A DNA stretch of 64,000 bases from positions 103,050 through 167,049 of the forward strand of contig JBKQPG010000025.1 of assembly GCA_052145115.1 (NCBI GenBank), in the 5' to 3' direction. The notes under the pieces are model-generated. The model was not told where the DNA came from and made no database searches. It was given only the letters and a program-made list of their open reading frames with translations. Positions 34,021-42,352 of the stretch are shown here, piece after piece (within the stretch, counting starts at the first letter, position 1; the number at the start of each line of letters is the position of its first letter). Position numbers and translations under genes: made by a program. Source of the stretch: CAIVVT01 sp052145115 (GTDB taxonomy: Bacteria; Acidobacteriota; Terriglobia; Bryobacterales; Bryobacteraceae).

Positions 34021-34073
34021 CCTAATAGGATCTACGGGTCAAATCGGCTTGTTTCGGCCCGTTTTGGACGATC

Positions 34074-34559
34074 ATGCCGGGCACTACTCCAGACATGGCT
34101 CCTGCGCCCCTGCGCAATCCGCGGGGCTACCATGCCACGCGTGTGGATGCCACCGGACGTCTGAAACTGCCTTCACGCTTCTCAGATTACATCCGCCAAC
34201 TGCCTGAGCAAACACTATTTGCGACCAAAGTCAAAGACGTCGCGCGGATCTACGTGAACGGCGCCTGGGAGCGCGAACTGGACAAACTGGCCGGCGAGCC
34301 GGCGCTGCGCAAGCGCATCGCGCGCACGGCCGAGGCCTTTGGCGGAGATGTGGACTTGGATCCGCAGGGCCGGGTGACGCTGCCGCAGAAGCTGCGCGAG
34401 GCGTTGCAGTTGGAAAACCAGGCCGTGCAGCTGCGTTTTTTCGAGGACATTATCACGCTCTATCTCCAGCCGCAGTTCGAGGCGGAATTCACGGCCAACG
34501 TGGCCGCCAATCCGACCGACCTGGAGCGGGCGGCGGAGTTGGGATTCGACGTCGATTGA
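34074..34559 (+). CDS. mraZ: Transcriptional regulator MraZ
   Basis: 161 residues, first gene of the dcw cluster. MraZ is a ring-forming AbrB-like protein that represses its own operon in studied species. Two SpoVT/AbrB-like halves are visible: GYHATRVDATGRLKLPSRFSDYI and then DVDLDPQGRVTLPQKLREALQL. Each has the D-x-x-G-R-(x)-L/P core. ATG at 34074 is used; a second ATG at 34095 is possible, and neither has a strong ribosome binding site. rsmH follows 3 bp later. The C-terminal tail (AANPTDLERAAELGFD) is family-specific and variable. Confidence 0.93.
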   Translation: MPGTTPDMAPAPLRNPRGYHATRVDATGRLKLPSRFSDYIRQLPEQTLFATKVKDVARIYVNGAWERELDKLAGEPALRKRIARTAEAFGGDVDLDPQGRVTLPQKLREALQLENQAVQLRFFEDIITLYLQPQFEAEFTANVAANPTDLERAAELGFDVD

Positions 34560-34562
34560 GAA

Positions 34563-35489
34563 ATGGACCATGTCCCCGTCTTACTCACCGCGACCCTGGA
34601 ATACCTGGCCATCCGGGCGGATGGCAGATATGTGGACTGTACCTGCGGGTTGGCGGGCCATACGCGCGCTATCGCCGAGCGTCTCGGCGGAGGAGCTGTG
34701 CTGGCCCTCGACCGGGACGGCGAGTCGCTCGAGCGCGCCCGAGAAAACACAGCCGGCCTGCACGACCGCATCCGATTCCGGCAGGCGGCATTCTCGGAGC
34801 TGGATGAGTCGGTGCATTGGGCGGGTTGGGAAAAGGTGGACGGGATTATGGCCGATCTGGGCGTGAGCCGCTTGCAATTGACGAGCGCGGAGCGCGGGTT
34901 TTCGTTGATGAATGCGGGACCTCTGGATATGAGAATGGACCGCCGGACGGAACGGACCGCCGCCGATATCGTGAACCGGGCTTCCGAACAGGAACTCGCC
35001 GGGCTCTTCATCGAGCTTGGCGAAGAAAGGGGGAAACTGGCAGAGAAGACAGCTAGAGCACTGGTGCGCGCGCGGCCGATCCGCGATACCCGCCAATTGG
35101 CGGACATCGTGGCTTCGGTCGTGCCGCGGACCGGAAAGCTGCATCCGGCGACGCGGGTTTTCCAGGCCCTGCGGATGGCCGTGAACGACGAACCGGGCGA
35201 ACTGGATGCCCTGCTGAGACTGGCGCCGCGGTTCCTCAAACCGGGCGGCCGATGGGTGACGATCGCATTCCAATCCTTGGACGACCGGAAAATAAAGAAC
35301 GCATTTCGCGAGTTGGGACGCGCGGGTGAAGCACAGGTTTTGACCAAGCACGTGGTTCGGCCGGGCTCGGAGGAGATCCGGCGCAACCCCGCCGCTCGCA
35401 GCGCTGTACTGAGGGCGCTGGAGATGGGCCGGGGCGCAACCGACAACGACAGAATGAAAGCGGATCGCGAGAAGGATGAGACGCCATGA
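34563..35489 (+). CDS. rsmH: 16S rRNA m4C1402 methyltransferase
   Basis: 308 residues. Methylates N4 of C1402 in 16S rRNA. Starts with the family signature HVPVLLTATLEYL; SAM-binding YVDCTCGLAGHTRAI; ALDRDGESLERA; IMADLGVSRLQLTSAERGFSLMNAGPLDMRMD; and the late motif LKPGGRWVTIAFQSLDDRKIK. The usual D-x-T-x-G-x-GGH SAM loop reads D-C-T-C-G-L-AGH, with a C for F/L change and A for G, which still fits. Its stop overlaps the ftsL start by 4 bp (35486-35489). Confidence 0.95.
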   Translation: MDHVPVLLTATLEYLAIRADGRYVDCTCGLAGHTRAIAERLGGGAVLALDRDGESLERARENTAGLHDRIRFRQAAFSELDESVHWAGWEKVDGIMADLGVSRLQLTSAERGFSLMNAGPLDMRMDRRTERTAADIVNRASEQELAGLFIELGEERGKLAEKTARALVRARPIRDTRQLADIVASVVPRTGKLHPATRVFQALRMAVNDEPGELDALLRLAPRFLKPGGRWVTIAFQSLDDRKIKNAFRELGRAGEAQVLTKHVVRPGSEEIRRNPAARSAVLRALEMGRGATDNDRMKADREKDETP

Positions 35490-35974
35490 GAAGCCTGGCG
35501 GCAGTTTACGACTGGTTGGGGGCCGGCCGGCCGGAAGAAGAAGAGAAGCACCAGCGGCCGGAACCGCCCGATTATCGTCTGCGGGCACTGCCCCGCGAAG
35601 ACATCCATCTGTACGTCAAACCCATCGACAACACGAATGTGGTGCGCGAAATGGACAAGAAGGATTGGATGGCCAACATCTGGGTGGCGGGCTCGGCGCT
35701 GCTGTGCAGTCTGATCGTCAGCGCGCTGGCCGGGCCGGCGTGCTACGGCATGCTGGCCAGCCGGCATGTGGAATACCTGCGCCAGGAGCATGCACGGCTG
35801 CAGGCGCAGGTGCTCGAACTGCGAGCGCAGGAGTCGCGCCTGCTGAATCCCAGCAATGTCGAGGCGTGGGCCGACAAGAGGTTCGTCGCGCCCACGGCGG
35901 AGCAGGTGATCTACCCGCCGCCGTCGAAGGAAACCGTCGCCCGATTGGGCCGAGCGTCGAACGAAGCGCATTAG
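35486..35974 (+). CDS. ftsL: FtsL-like cell division protein
   Basis: 162 residues. Cytoplasmic N-terminus of about 65 residues, one transmembrane helix (about 68-92, IWVAGSALLCSLIVSALAG), then a periplasmic coiled-coil with heptad-like leucines (HVEYLRQEHARLQAQVLELR). This plan, together with its place between rsmH and ftsI, identifies FtsL, which complexes with FtsB and FtsQ to activate FtsWI. The sequence itself is weakly conserved, so the call rests on topology and context. The N-terminal tail is longer than usual and acidic/proline-rich. Confidence 0.75.
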   Translation: MRSLAAVYDWLGAGRPEEEEKHQRPEPPDYRLRALPREDIHLYVKPIDNTNVVREMDKKDWMANIWVAGSALLCSLIVSALAGPACYGMLASRHVEYLRQEHARLQAQVLELRAQESRLLNPSNVEAWADKRFVAPTAEQVIYPPPSKETVARLGRASNEAH

Positions 35975-36143
35975 GGACCGCGGGCGGATGCGGCCGGAAT
36001 GGATCTGGCGACCGGATTGTGGAACCCCGTCCAGGGCTTCGCGGCGCCACTCCGAGCCAGCCCGCAGCGAGAGGGAAAAAGCGCCGATGCTGGGCCGTCG
36101 TCCATTCAGGAATGAATTGGAAATCATCCACTTACGAGCAACG

Positions 36144-36161
36144 ACCGCCGAATTCGGCGGT
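36144..36161. promoter_or_regulatory. Perfect 18-bp palindrome upstream of ftsI
   Basis: accgccgaattcggcggt, no loop, 48 bp before the ftsI ATG, within a 235-bp gap that is long for this otherwise overlapping cluster. It may be an operator or a short hairpin; no promoter match is clear beside it. Confidence 0.4.
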
Positions 36162-36209
36162 TGTGGACGTTTGGCCCCATCTAATTAAGGGAGGCGCCTG
36201 GGGCGCGGC

Positions 36210-38303
36210 ATGCGATTCCCTGTTGAACGCCTGAATGAGCGCCGTCTGCGCAACGTAGCCGGCATCGCCCTGGTGTGGGCGATGGTCATCGCGGGCCGCT
36301 TGTACCTGTTGCAGATCGTCGAGCACAAGGAGCTGCAGCAGGCCCTCGAGCAGCAGCAGCAGCGCATGTTGGAGATCCCGGTGTTGCGCGGCGAGATCAG
36401 CGACCGCACCGCTCACTTGTTCGCGGTCAGCATTCCGACCGAGTCGGTGGCCATCAATCCTCAAAAGGTGGCCTCGCCCGAGTTCTTCGCCGGCAACGTC
36501 GCCGCCACGCTCGGCCTCAACGCCCAGGAGGTGCGCCGGAAGATCGAGGAACTGCGCAGTCGCAAAGGCTCCGGCCGGGGATTCCTGCTGCTGAAGCGGC
36601 ACATCACGCCCCAGGAGGAAGAGGGGCTGAAGCGCCTGCCGTTCAAAGCGGTCGAGTTCCTGCGCGACGCGCGGCGGGAGTATCCCAACGGCCGCATCGG
36701 CGCCCATGTGGTCGGCAGCGTGGACGCGGAAGGCAACGGTGATTCGGGCATCGAACAGAAGCTGAACGCCGAGCTGCGCGGACGCCCAGGCCGCATGCGC
36801 GTGCTGACGGACTCGCTGCAGGACCCCTACATCACCTACGTCAGCGACCCGGGCGAGCAAGGCGCCAACGTCACGCTGACCATCCACAACGTGATCCAGC
36901 ACGTGGCCGAGCGCGCGCTGGAGGAGGGCATCGCCGAGTCGCATGCCCACCAGGGCAGTGTCGTGGTGATGGACCCCAACAACGGCGAGATCCTGGCGCT
37001 GGCCAATTACCCGAACTTCGATCCATCCCAGGCCAATCCTACCGCGCAGGATGTTGAGGCGCGGCTCAATACGGCCGTGCAGGCGCCCTGCGAACCGGGC
37101 TCGGTGATGAAGATGATCACCCTGACGATGGCGCTGGAGAGCGGACGATTCGCGCCCGAGACGCCGGTATTCTGCGAGAATGGCCTGTTTCGCCGGCCGG
37201 GGCGCAAACCGATCCACGACGTGCACCACTACGGGACGCTCGACGCGGCGCACGTGCTGATCAAGTCGTCCAACATCGGCATCGCCAAGATCTCGATCGC
37301 CTCCGGCCCGCAACTGCTCTATGAGTACCTGAAGAAGTTCGGCATCGGCGACAAGACACACATCGAGTTGCCGGGGGAAACGGGCGGAATTCTGTGGCCG
37401 CTGGAATGCGGCGCGACCAATAGCGAGGGCCGGCCGCTGCCCTGTTGGTCGGCATCGTCGCACGAGTACATCGCCTTCGGCCACGAAGTGGAGGCGACCG
37501 CCGTGCAACTGGCGCGCGCGGTCGGTGTGATCGCCAACGGCGGCCTGCTGGTGGCGCCGCACGTCGTGCTGCGAAAGGAGCGGCCACGGGCCGACGGAAC
37601 GGTGGAAACGCTCCCGGTGAATCTGCCCCCGCCGGTGCGCGCGGTGAAGGCCGAGACCGCCGCCACCATGCGGCACATCATGGAGCGCGTGGTGCTGGAA
37701 GGCACGGGGCGGCGGGCGCACGTGCCGGGCTATACGATCGGCGGCAAAACCGGCTCGGCCGAGCTGTTCATTCCGGGCCAGGGCTGGGTGAACCGGCACA
37801 ATTCATCTTTCATCGGCTTCGGTCCGGTGAGTAATCCGCGCATCGTCGTGGTGGTGACGCTCAACGACACGCCACAGCAGGGCGGCATCGCCGCGGCGCC
37901 GGTCTTCGAGAAGATCGCCGAGACCGCCTTGCGCGTCCTGCAGGTGCCCAAGGACGATCCGGACAACGACATCCATTCCCCTCCGCCGCAGCCCAAGGAA
38001 GTGGACGAGGTGGACGAAGAGACGCCGGCCCCGCCCAGCCGCGTCGCCGCGAATGCGCCAGCCGCGCCGTCGGATAACCCGCAACTGGAACCGCCGCGGA
38101 GCCCCGGCCGAGTCTGCCTGGCGGGGCCGCGCGTCCCCGATTTCCGCGGCCAGCCGATGATCGCCGTGCTGCGCCAGTCGGCGGCCCTGGGCCTGGACCT
38201 GGAGATGGTAGGCGCGGGCGTGGCACGGGAGCAGACACCCGCGCCGGGCGCGATCCTGCCCGCCGGGGAGCGAATCCACGTCGAATTCGCGAGGCCGCAA
38301 TGA
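36210..38303 (+). CDS. ftsI: Septal penicillin-binding protein FtsI (PBP3) with C-terminal PASTA domain
   Basis: 697 residues. One N-terminal transmembrane helix (about 15-35), a pedestal domain, and a class B transpeptidase: S298-V-M-K301 (nucleophile), S353-S-N355 and K513-T-G515. FtsI crosslinks septal peptidoglycan with FtsW. A linker rich in Pro/Asp/Glu (about 590-635) leads to a PASTA-like domain (VPDFRGQPMIAVLRQSAALG and on). A PASTA domain is usual in Firmicutes FtsI-like proteins (PBP2x, SpoVD) and less so in diderms. The GGGAGG run lies 16 nt from the ATG, so the start is somewhat uncertain. Overlaps murE by 4 bp. Confidence 0.94.
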   Translation: MRFPVERLNERRLRNVAGIALVWAMVIAGRLYLLQIVEHKELQQALEQQQQRMLEIPVLRGEISDRTAHLFAVSIPTESVAINPQKVASPEFFAGNVAATLGLNAQEVRRKIEELRSRKGSGRGFLLLKRHITPQEEEGLKRLPFKAVEFLRDARREYPNGRIGAHVVGSVDAEGNGDSGIEQKLNAELRGRPGRMRVLTDSLQDPYITYVSDPGEQGANVTLTIHNVIQHVAERALEEGIAESHAHQGSVVVMDPNNGEILALANYPNFDPSQANPTAQDVEARLNTAVQAPCEPGSVMKMITLTMALESGRFAPETPVFCENGLFRRPGRKPIHDVHHYGTLDAAHVLIKSSNIGIAKISIASGPQLLYEYLKKFGIGDKTHIELPGETGGILWPLECGATNSEGRPLPCWSASSHEYIAFGHEVEATAVQLARAVGVIANGGLLVAPHVVLRKERPRADGTVETLPVNLPPPVRAVKAETAATMRHIMERVVLEGTGRRAHVPGYTIGGKTGSAELFIPGQGWVNRHNSSFIGFGPVSNPRIVVVVTLNDTPQQGGIAAAPVFEKIAETALRVLQVPKDDPDNDIHSPPPQPKEVDEVDEETPAPPSRVAANAPAAPSDNPQLEPPRSPGRVCLAGPRVPDFRGQPMIAVLRQSAALGLDLEMVGAGVAREQTPAPGAILPAGERIHVEFARPQ

Positions 38304-39826
38304 AGCTGGGCCAATTGCTGCAGGGCGTTCCACTGGACCGCGGGCTGAGCGCAGGCACGGCGGAGATGGAGGTGCGGGGACTGGAGTATGACTCGCGCCG
38401 CGTGGCGGCGGGCTCCGTTTTTTTCGCCTTCCCCGGAGCGAAGACCGACGGGCGGCACTTCGCCGCCCAAGCGCTGGCCAAAGGCGCGATCGCCGTGGTT
38501 TGCGAATCGCCCCAGCCGGACGAGGTCGCCGCGCCGTGGATCCAGGTGCGCCACGGGCGCGAGGCGCTCGCGCGCGTGAGCCGGGAGTTCTATGGGCGGC
38601 CGGACGAAGCGTTGAAGCTGACGGGCGTGACGGGGACGAATGGCAAGACGACCACGGTGTACCTGATCGACGCGATGCTGCGCGCCTGCGGCGCGACCAC
38701 GGGCATGGTGGGCACGGTGCTGTACCGCGTGGCGGACGACGAGCGGCCGGCGGTCAACACCACGCCGGAGTCGCTGGACCTGATGCGGCTGATGGGGGAG
38801 ACGCGCGACCGCGGCGGCAGCCATTTCAACTTCGAAGTGTCGTCGCACGCGCTGGCGCTGCGGCGTGTGTTCGGGCTGTCGTTCCATACCGCGGTGTTCA
38901 CCAACCTGACGCGCGACCACCTGGATTATCACGGCACGATGGACGCCTATTTCGAGGCCAAACGGCTGCTGTTCGAAGGGGCGGGCGGCACGCCGCCGCG
39001 CGCGGCCGTGCTCAACGCCGACAACTCCTGGTGCGCCCGGATCCGGACGCGGGACCAGACGCGGCGGCTCACTTACAGCCTGAAATCGGCCGCCGAAACG
39101 CCCGCCGCCGACCTGCGCGCGATGCAGGTGGAGAGCAGCTTCAAAGGCGTCAGCTTCAAGGTGATGTACGGCGGGAAAAAAACGCGAATCCACTCGCCGC
39201 TGTGCGGCCTGATCAACGTCTATAACCTACTGGCGGCGTTTGGCGCCGGTGTGACGCTGGGGCTGGACGCTCGGCAGGCGGCGGAGGGACTGGCCTCGCT
39301 CACGGCCGTGCCGGGACGCTTCGAGGCCATCGAAGAAGGGCAGCCGTTCCTGGTGATCGTGGACTACGCTCATACCGACGATGCGCTGCGTAACGTGATC
39401 CTGACGGCGCGGACGCTGAAGCCGCGCCGCCTCATCACGCTGTTCGGCTGCGGCGGCGACCGCGACCGGACCAAGCGGCCATTGATGGGCAGCGCGGCGG
39501 CGGAACTCAGCGACCTGGTCGTGGTGACCAGCGACAATCCGCGCACGGAAGATCCGTTGGCGATCATCAACGACGCGATGGTGGGTGTGCAGCGCCATTC
39601 GACGCGGGCGATCGTCGAGCCGGACCGCCGGGCGGCCATTCGCCGCGCCCTGCGCGAGGCCGCGCCGGGCGACATCGTGATCATCGCCGGCAAGGGCCAC
39701 GAGACCTACCAGGTGTTGCAAGACCGCGTGATCGAATTTGACGACCGCACCGAGGCCCGCGCCGCACTGCGCGAATTCGGCTATCAGAAAAAGGGGCCGG
39801 CGGAGGACGGGGGCGGCCATTCGTGA
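38300..39826 (+). CDS. murE: UDP-MurNAc-tripeptide synthetase (meso-DAP adding)
   Basis: 508 residues. ATP-dependent Mur ligase adding the third residue of the stem peptide. P-loop GVTGTNGKTTTVYLID near 110; FEVSSHALALRR; FTNLTRDHLDYHGTMDAYFEAK; and the specificity motif D-N-P-R near residue 412 (VVTSDNPRTEDP), which in known MurE enzymes binds meso-diaminopimelate. GKGHETYQ follows. This implies an A1gamma-type, Gram-negative style wall. GTG of murF overlaps its stop (GTGA), so translation is coupled. Confidence 0.96.
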   Translation: MKLGQLLQGVPLDRGLSAGTAEMEVRGLEYDSRRVAAGSVFFAFPGAKTDGRHFAAQALAKGAIAVVCESPQPDEVAAPWIQVRHGREALARVSREFYGRPDEALKLTGVTGTNGKTTTVYLIDAMLRACGATTGMVGTVLYRVADDERPAVNTTPESLDLMRLMGETRDRGGSHFNFEVSSHALALRRVFGLSFHTAVFTNLTRDHLDYHGTMDAYFEAKRLLFEGAGGTPPRAAVLNADNSWCARIRTRDQTRRLTYSLKSAAETPAADLRAMQVESSFKGVSFKVMYGGKKTRIHSPLCGLINVYNLLAAFGAGVTLGLDARQAAEGLASLTAVPGRFEAIEEGQPFLVIVDYAHTDDALRNVILTARTLKPRRLITLFGCGGDRDRTKRPLMGSAAAELSDLVVVTSDNPRTEDPLAIINDAMVGVQRHSTRAIVEPDRRAAIRRALREAAPGDIVIIAGKGHETYQVLQDRVIEFDDRTEARAALREFGYQKKGPAEDGGGHS

Positions 39827-41202
39827 AATTGGATTTGGAATTTTGCTTTGCCGCGACGGGCGCCCGGGTGAACTCCTCCCCAGGCTCGGATATCGAGGTG
39901 CTGCAATGCAGCACAGACTCGCGAAGCCTGAGTCCGGGCGCCCTTTTTTTTGCCTTGAAAGGACCCATTCACGACGGCCACGAACATGCCGGCGAGGCCT
40001 TTCAACGCGGCGCGGTGGCAGCGGTTGTTTCTCGCCCGCTGGAGCTTGACGGCCTGCAATTGCTGGTCGACGACACACTGGCGGCGCTGCAGCGGCTCGC
40101 CGCGGCGGCCCGCGCCAGGTGGGGCCGCGAGAGTCCGCGGCACGTCGTCGGTGTGACTGGCAGCGCGGGCAAGACGATCACCAAGGACGCCATCGCCGCC
40201 GTGCTGGCGACGGCTTATCCCACATCCAAGACAAGGGGCAATTTCAACAACCATATCGGCGTGCCGCTGAGCGTGCTCAACCTGGACGACGAGGCGCGGG
40301 CCGCCGTGATCGAAATTGGGATGAACCATGCCGGAGAGATCCGCGAACTCGCCTCCATCGCCCAGCCCCAGATCGGCGTGGTGACCAACGTGGGCACGGC
40401 GCACATCGAGAGCTTCGACTCCATCGAAGCAATTGCGCTGGCCAAGCGCGAGCTGATCGAGGCGCTGCCGGCGGATGGCATCGCCGTGCTGAACGCCGAC
40501 GATGCGCGCGTGCGGCGGTTCGCGGAGATTCACCCGGGGCGGGCGATTTTTTTCGGCACATCGATGGCCCACGCAGCCTCCAGCGGCGACGTGATGGCCG
40601 CCGGCGTGGAATGGCGGGCCGACGGCTGCGATTTCACGCTGCAAGGCGCGGGGCGATTCCATTGCCCGCTGCCGGCGCGCGGCGGCCTGATGGCCGCGCT
40701 GGCGGCGCTGGCCACGGCGCGCGCATTGGGGTTGGACGTGGCGTCGCTGAAGGACGCAGTGGCGCATCTGGAAGCGCCGCAGATGCGGCTGCAGTGGATG
40801 GAACGCGGCGGCGTGGTGATCTGGGACGACTGCTACAACTCGAATCCCGAAGCGGCGTGCATGATGCTCGACCTGCTGGCCGTGACTTCGGCCGCGCGTC
40901 GCATCGCCGTGCTGGGGGAGATGCTGGAGCTGGGAAAGTTCTCGGAGGAGCTGCACCGCAGCGTGGGGCGGCACGCCGTACAATGTGAGGTATCTGTGCT
41001 CGTTGGGATACGCGGCGCGGCTCGCCACCTGGTGGATGAAGCCAGGGGCGCTGGCCTCACGGCCGGCGCCGCGTACTTTTTCGACGAGCCCGCCCCGGCC
41101 GGCCAATTCCTGAAGACCATCGCCCGGCGCGGCGACTGCATCCTGTTCAAGGGCTCACGCGGGACGCACGTTGAAGTCGCACTGGAGGAGTTCCTGCGTT
41201 AG
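39823..41202 (+). CDS. murF: UDP-MurNAc-tripeptide D-Ala-D-Ala ligase (GTG start)
   Basis: 459 residues. Adds D-Ala-D-Ala to the tripeptide in the cytoplasm. The P-loop is GVTGSAGKTITKDAIAAVL; then KTRGNFNNHIGVPLSVLNL, IEIGMNHAGEIRELASIAQP, VTNVGTAHIESF and VIWDDCYNSNPEA. GSAGKT with T-I in place of T-T after the lysine is normal for MurF. The GTG start overlaps the murE stop by 4 bp, and no ATG lies nearby, so GTG is well supported. mraY starts 2 bp after the stop. Confidence 0.96.
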   Translation: MKLDLEFCFAATGARVNSSPGSDIEVLQCSTDSRSLSPGALFFALKGPIHDGHEHAGEAFQRGAVAAVVSRPLELDGLQLLVDDTLAALQRLAAAARARWGRESPRHVVGVTGSAGKTITKDAIAAVLATAYPTSKTRGNFNNHIGVPLSVLNLDDEARAAVIEIGMNHAGEIRELASIAQPQIGVVTNVGTAHIESFDSIEAIALAKRELIEALPADGIAVLNADDARVRRFAEIHPGRAIFFGTSMAHAASSGDVMAAGVEWRADGCDFTLQGAGRFHCPLPARGGLMAALAALATARALGLDVASLKDAVAHLEAPQMRLQWMERGGVVIWDDCYNSNPEAACMMLDLLAVTSAARRIAVLGEMLELGKFSEELHRSVGRHAVQCEVSVLVGIRGAARHLVDEARGAGLTAGAAYFFDEPAPAGQFLKTIARRGDCILFKGSRGTHVEVALEEFLR

Positions 41203-41204
41203 CC

Positions 41205-42338
41205 ATGCTGTACTGGCTGCTGTACGAAAAGCTGTTCCGGATCCTGCCACCGTTCCGCGTCTTCGGATACGTGACGGTCCGCACCTTCCTGGCCAGCATC
41301 ACGGCGCTGCTGGTGGCGATCCTGGCGGGCCCATGGATGATCCGGCGTCTGCACGAGATGCAGATCGGCCAGCCGATTCGCGAGGACGGTCCGGAAACTC
41401 ATTTCAAGAAAGCCGGCACGCCGACCATGGGAGGGTTGCTGATCATCACGGCCATCGTGGTGCCCACGCTGCTGTTCGCCAACCTGGCCAACCTCTACGT
41501 TTGGGTGGCGCTGCTGGGGCTGCTGGGCTTCGGCGCCATCGGTTTTCTGGACGACCACGCGAAGATCCGGCGGGGTCGCAACCTGGGCCTGACAGCGCGG
41601 CAGAAGATGCTGTTGCAGATCCTGCTGGTGCTGCTGCTGGGCGGCATCCTGATGACCATGGAGCGGTTGCAACTGTACTCCACGGCCATGAACGTGCCGT
41701 TCTTCAAGAGCTTTCGTCCGGGACTACTGATCGGACCACTGATGCGGAACCTCTGGACCTGGCCGCTGGCGTTTCTGCCCTTCTTCGCCTTCCTGTGGCT
41801 GGTCGTCGTCGGCTGCTCGAACTCCGTGAACCTGACCGATGGACTGGACGGGCTCGCCGTGGGCCTGATGATCATCTCCGCGGGCGCGATGACCGTGCTG
41901 TGTTACATCAGCGGCCACGCGCGGTTTGCGAACTACCTCGACATCGCGCGCTTGCCGGGCGCCGCGGAGCTGACGGTCTTCTGCGCCGCCATGACCGGGG
42001 CGTGCATCGGCTTCCTGTGGTACAACGCCCATCCGGCCGAGGTTTTCATGGGCGACGTGGGTTCGCTGGCGCTCGGCGGAGGGCTGGGCGTGGTGGCGGT
42101 CCTGATCAAGCAGGAACTGCTGCTGCCCTTCATCGGCGGGGTGTACGTCATCGAAACGCTCAGCGTCATCATTCAGGTGGGCAGCTTCAAGAGCCGCGGC
42201 AAGCGCGTGTTCTTGATGACGCCGATTCACCATCACTTCGAAAAGCTGGGCTGGACCGAATCGAAGATTATAATCCGCTTCTGGATCGCAGGGCTGATTC
42301 TGGCGCTGTTCGCGCTGACCACCCTGAAACTGCGTTAA
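41205..42338 (+). CDS. mraY: Phospho-MurNAc-pentapeptide transferase
   Basis: 377 residues, a polytopic inner-membrane enzyme (about ten helices) that makes lipid I from UDP-MurNAc-pentapeptide and undecaprenyl phosphate. Catalytic and Mg-binding signatures: FLDDHAKIRRGRNLGL, GCSNSVNLTDGLDGLAVGL and FMGDVGSLALGG; the C-terminal loop IHHHFEKLGWTESKIIIRFW is diagnostic. KKAGTPTMGGLLI near residue 70 is also typical. It follows murF by 2 bp and is followed by murD 14 bp later. A long open frame runs antiparallel in meaning through this gene, but it is a shadow. Confidence 0.97.
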   Translation: MLYWLLYEKLFRILPPFRVFGYVTVRTFLASITALLVAILAGPWMIRRLHEMQIGQPIREDGPETHFKKAGTPTMGGLLIITAIVVPTLLFANLANLYVWVALLGLLGFGAIGFLDDHAKIRRGRNLGLTARQKMLLQILLVLLLGGILMTMERLQLYSTAMNVPFFKSFRPGLLIGPLMRNLWTWPLAFLPFFAFLWLVVVGCSNSVNLTDGLDGLAVGLMIISAGAMTVLCYISGHARFANYLDIARLPGAAELTVFCAAMTGACIGFLWYNAHPAEVFMGDVGSLALGGGLGVVAVLIKQELLLPFIGGVYVIETLSVIIQVGSFKSRGKRVFLMTPIHHHFEKLGWTESKIIIRFWIAGLILALFALTTLKLR

Positions 42339-42352
42339 GTGTGGCCGCACTC

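Larger units (their letters stand above)
32995..34073. other. Repeat-rich intergenic island of about 1.1 kb
   Basis: Between the DUF1848 gene and mraZ. It holds, in order, an A-rich tandem repeat, a truncated HTH gene on the minus strand, two copies of a 37-bp direct repeat, a second A-rich tandem repeat with a ggggacag motif and a 16-bp palindrome, and the mraZ promoter. Runs of G (33597-33620) could form quadruplex DNA. No other gene is convincing. Confidence 0.7.

Noticed and set aside
41171..42352. Upstream half of an 842-codon frame leading into murD
   Set aside because: It is the shadow of mraY in a different frame. MurD homology begins only after 42353.
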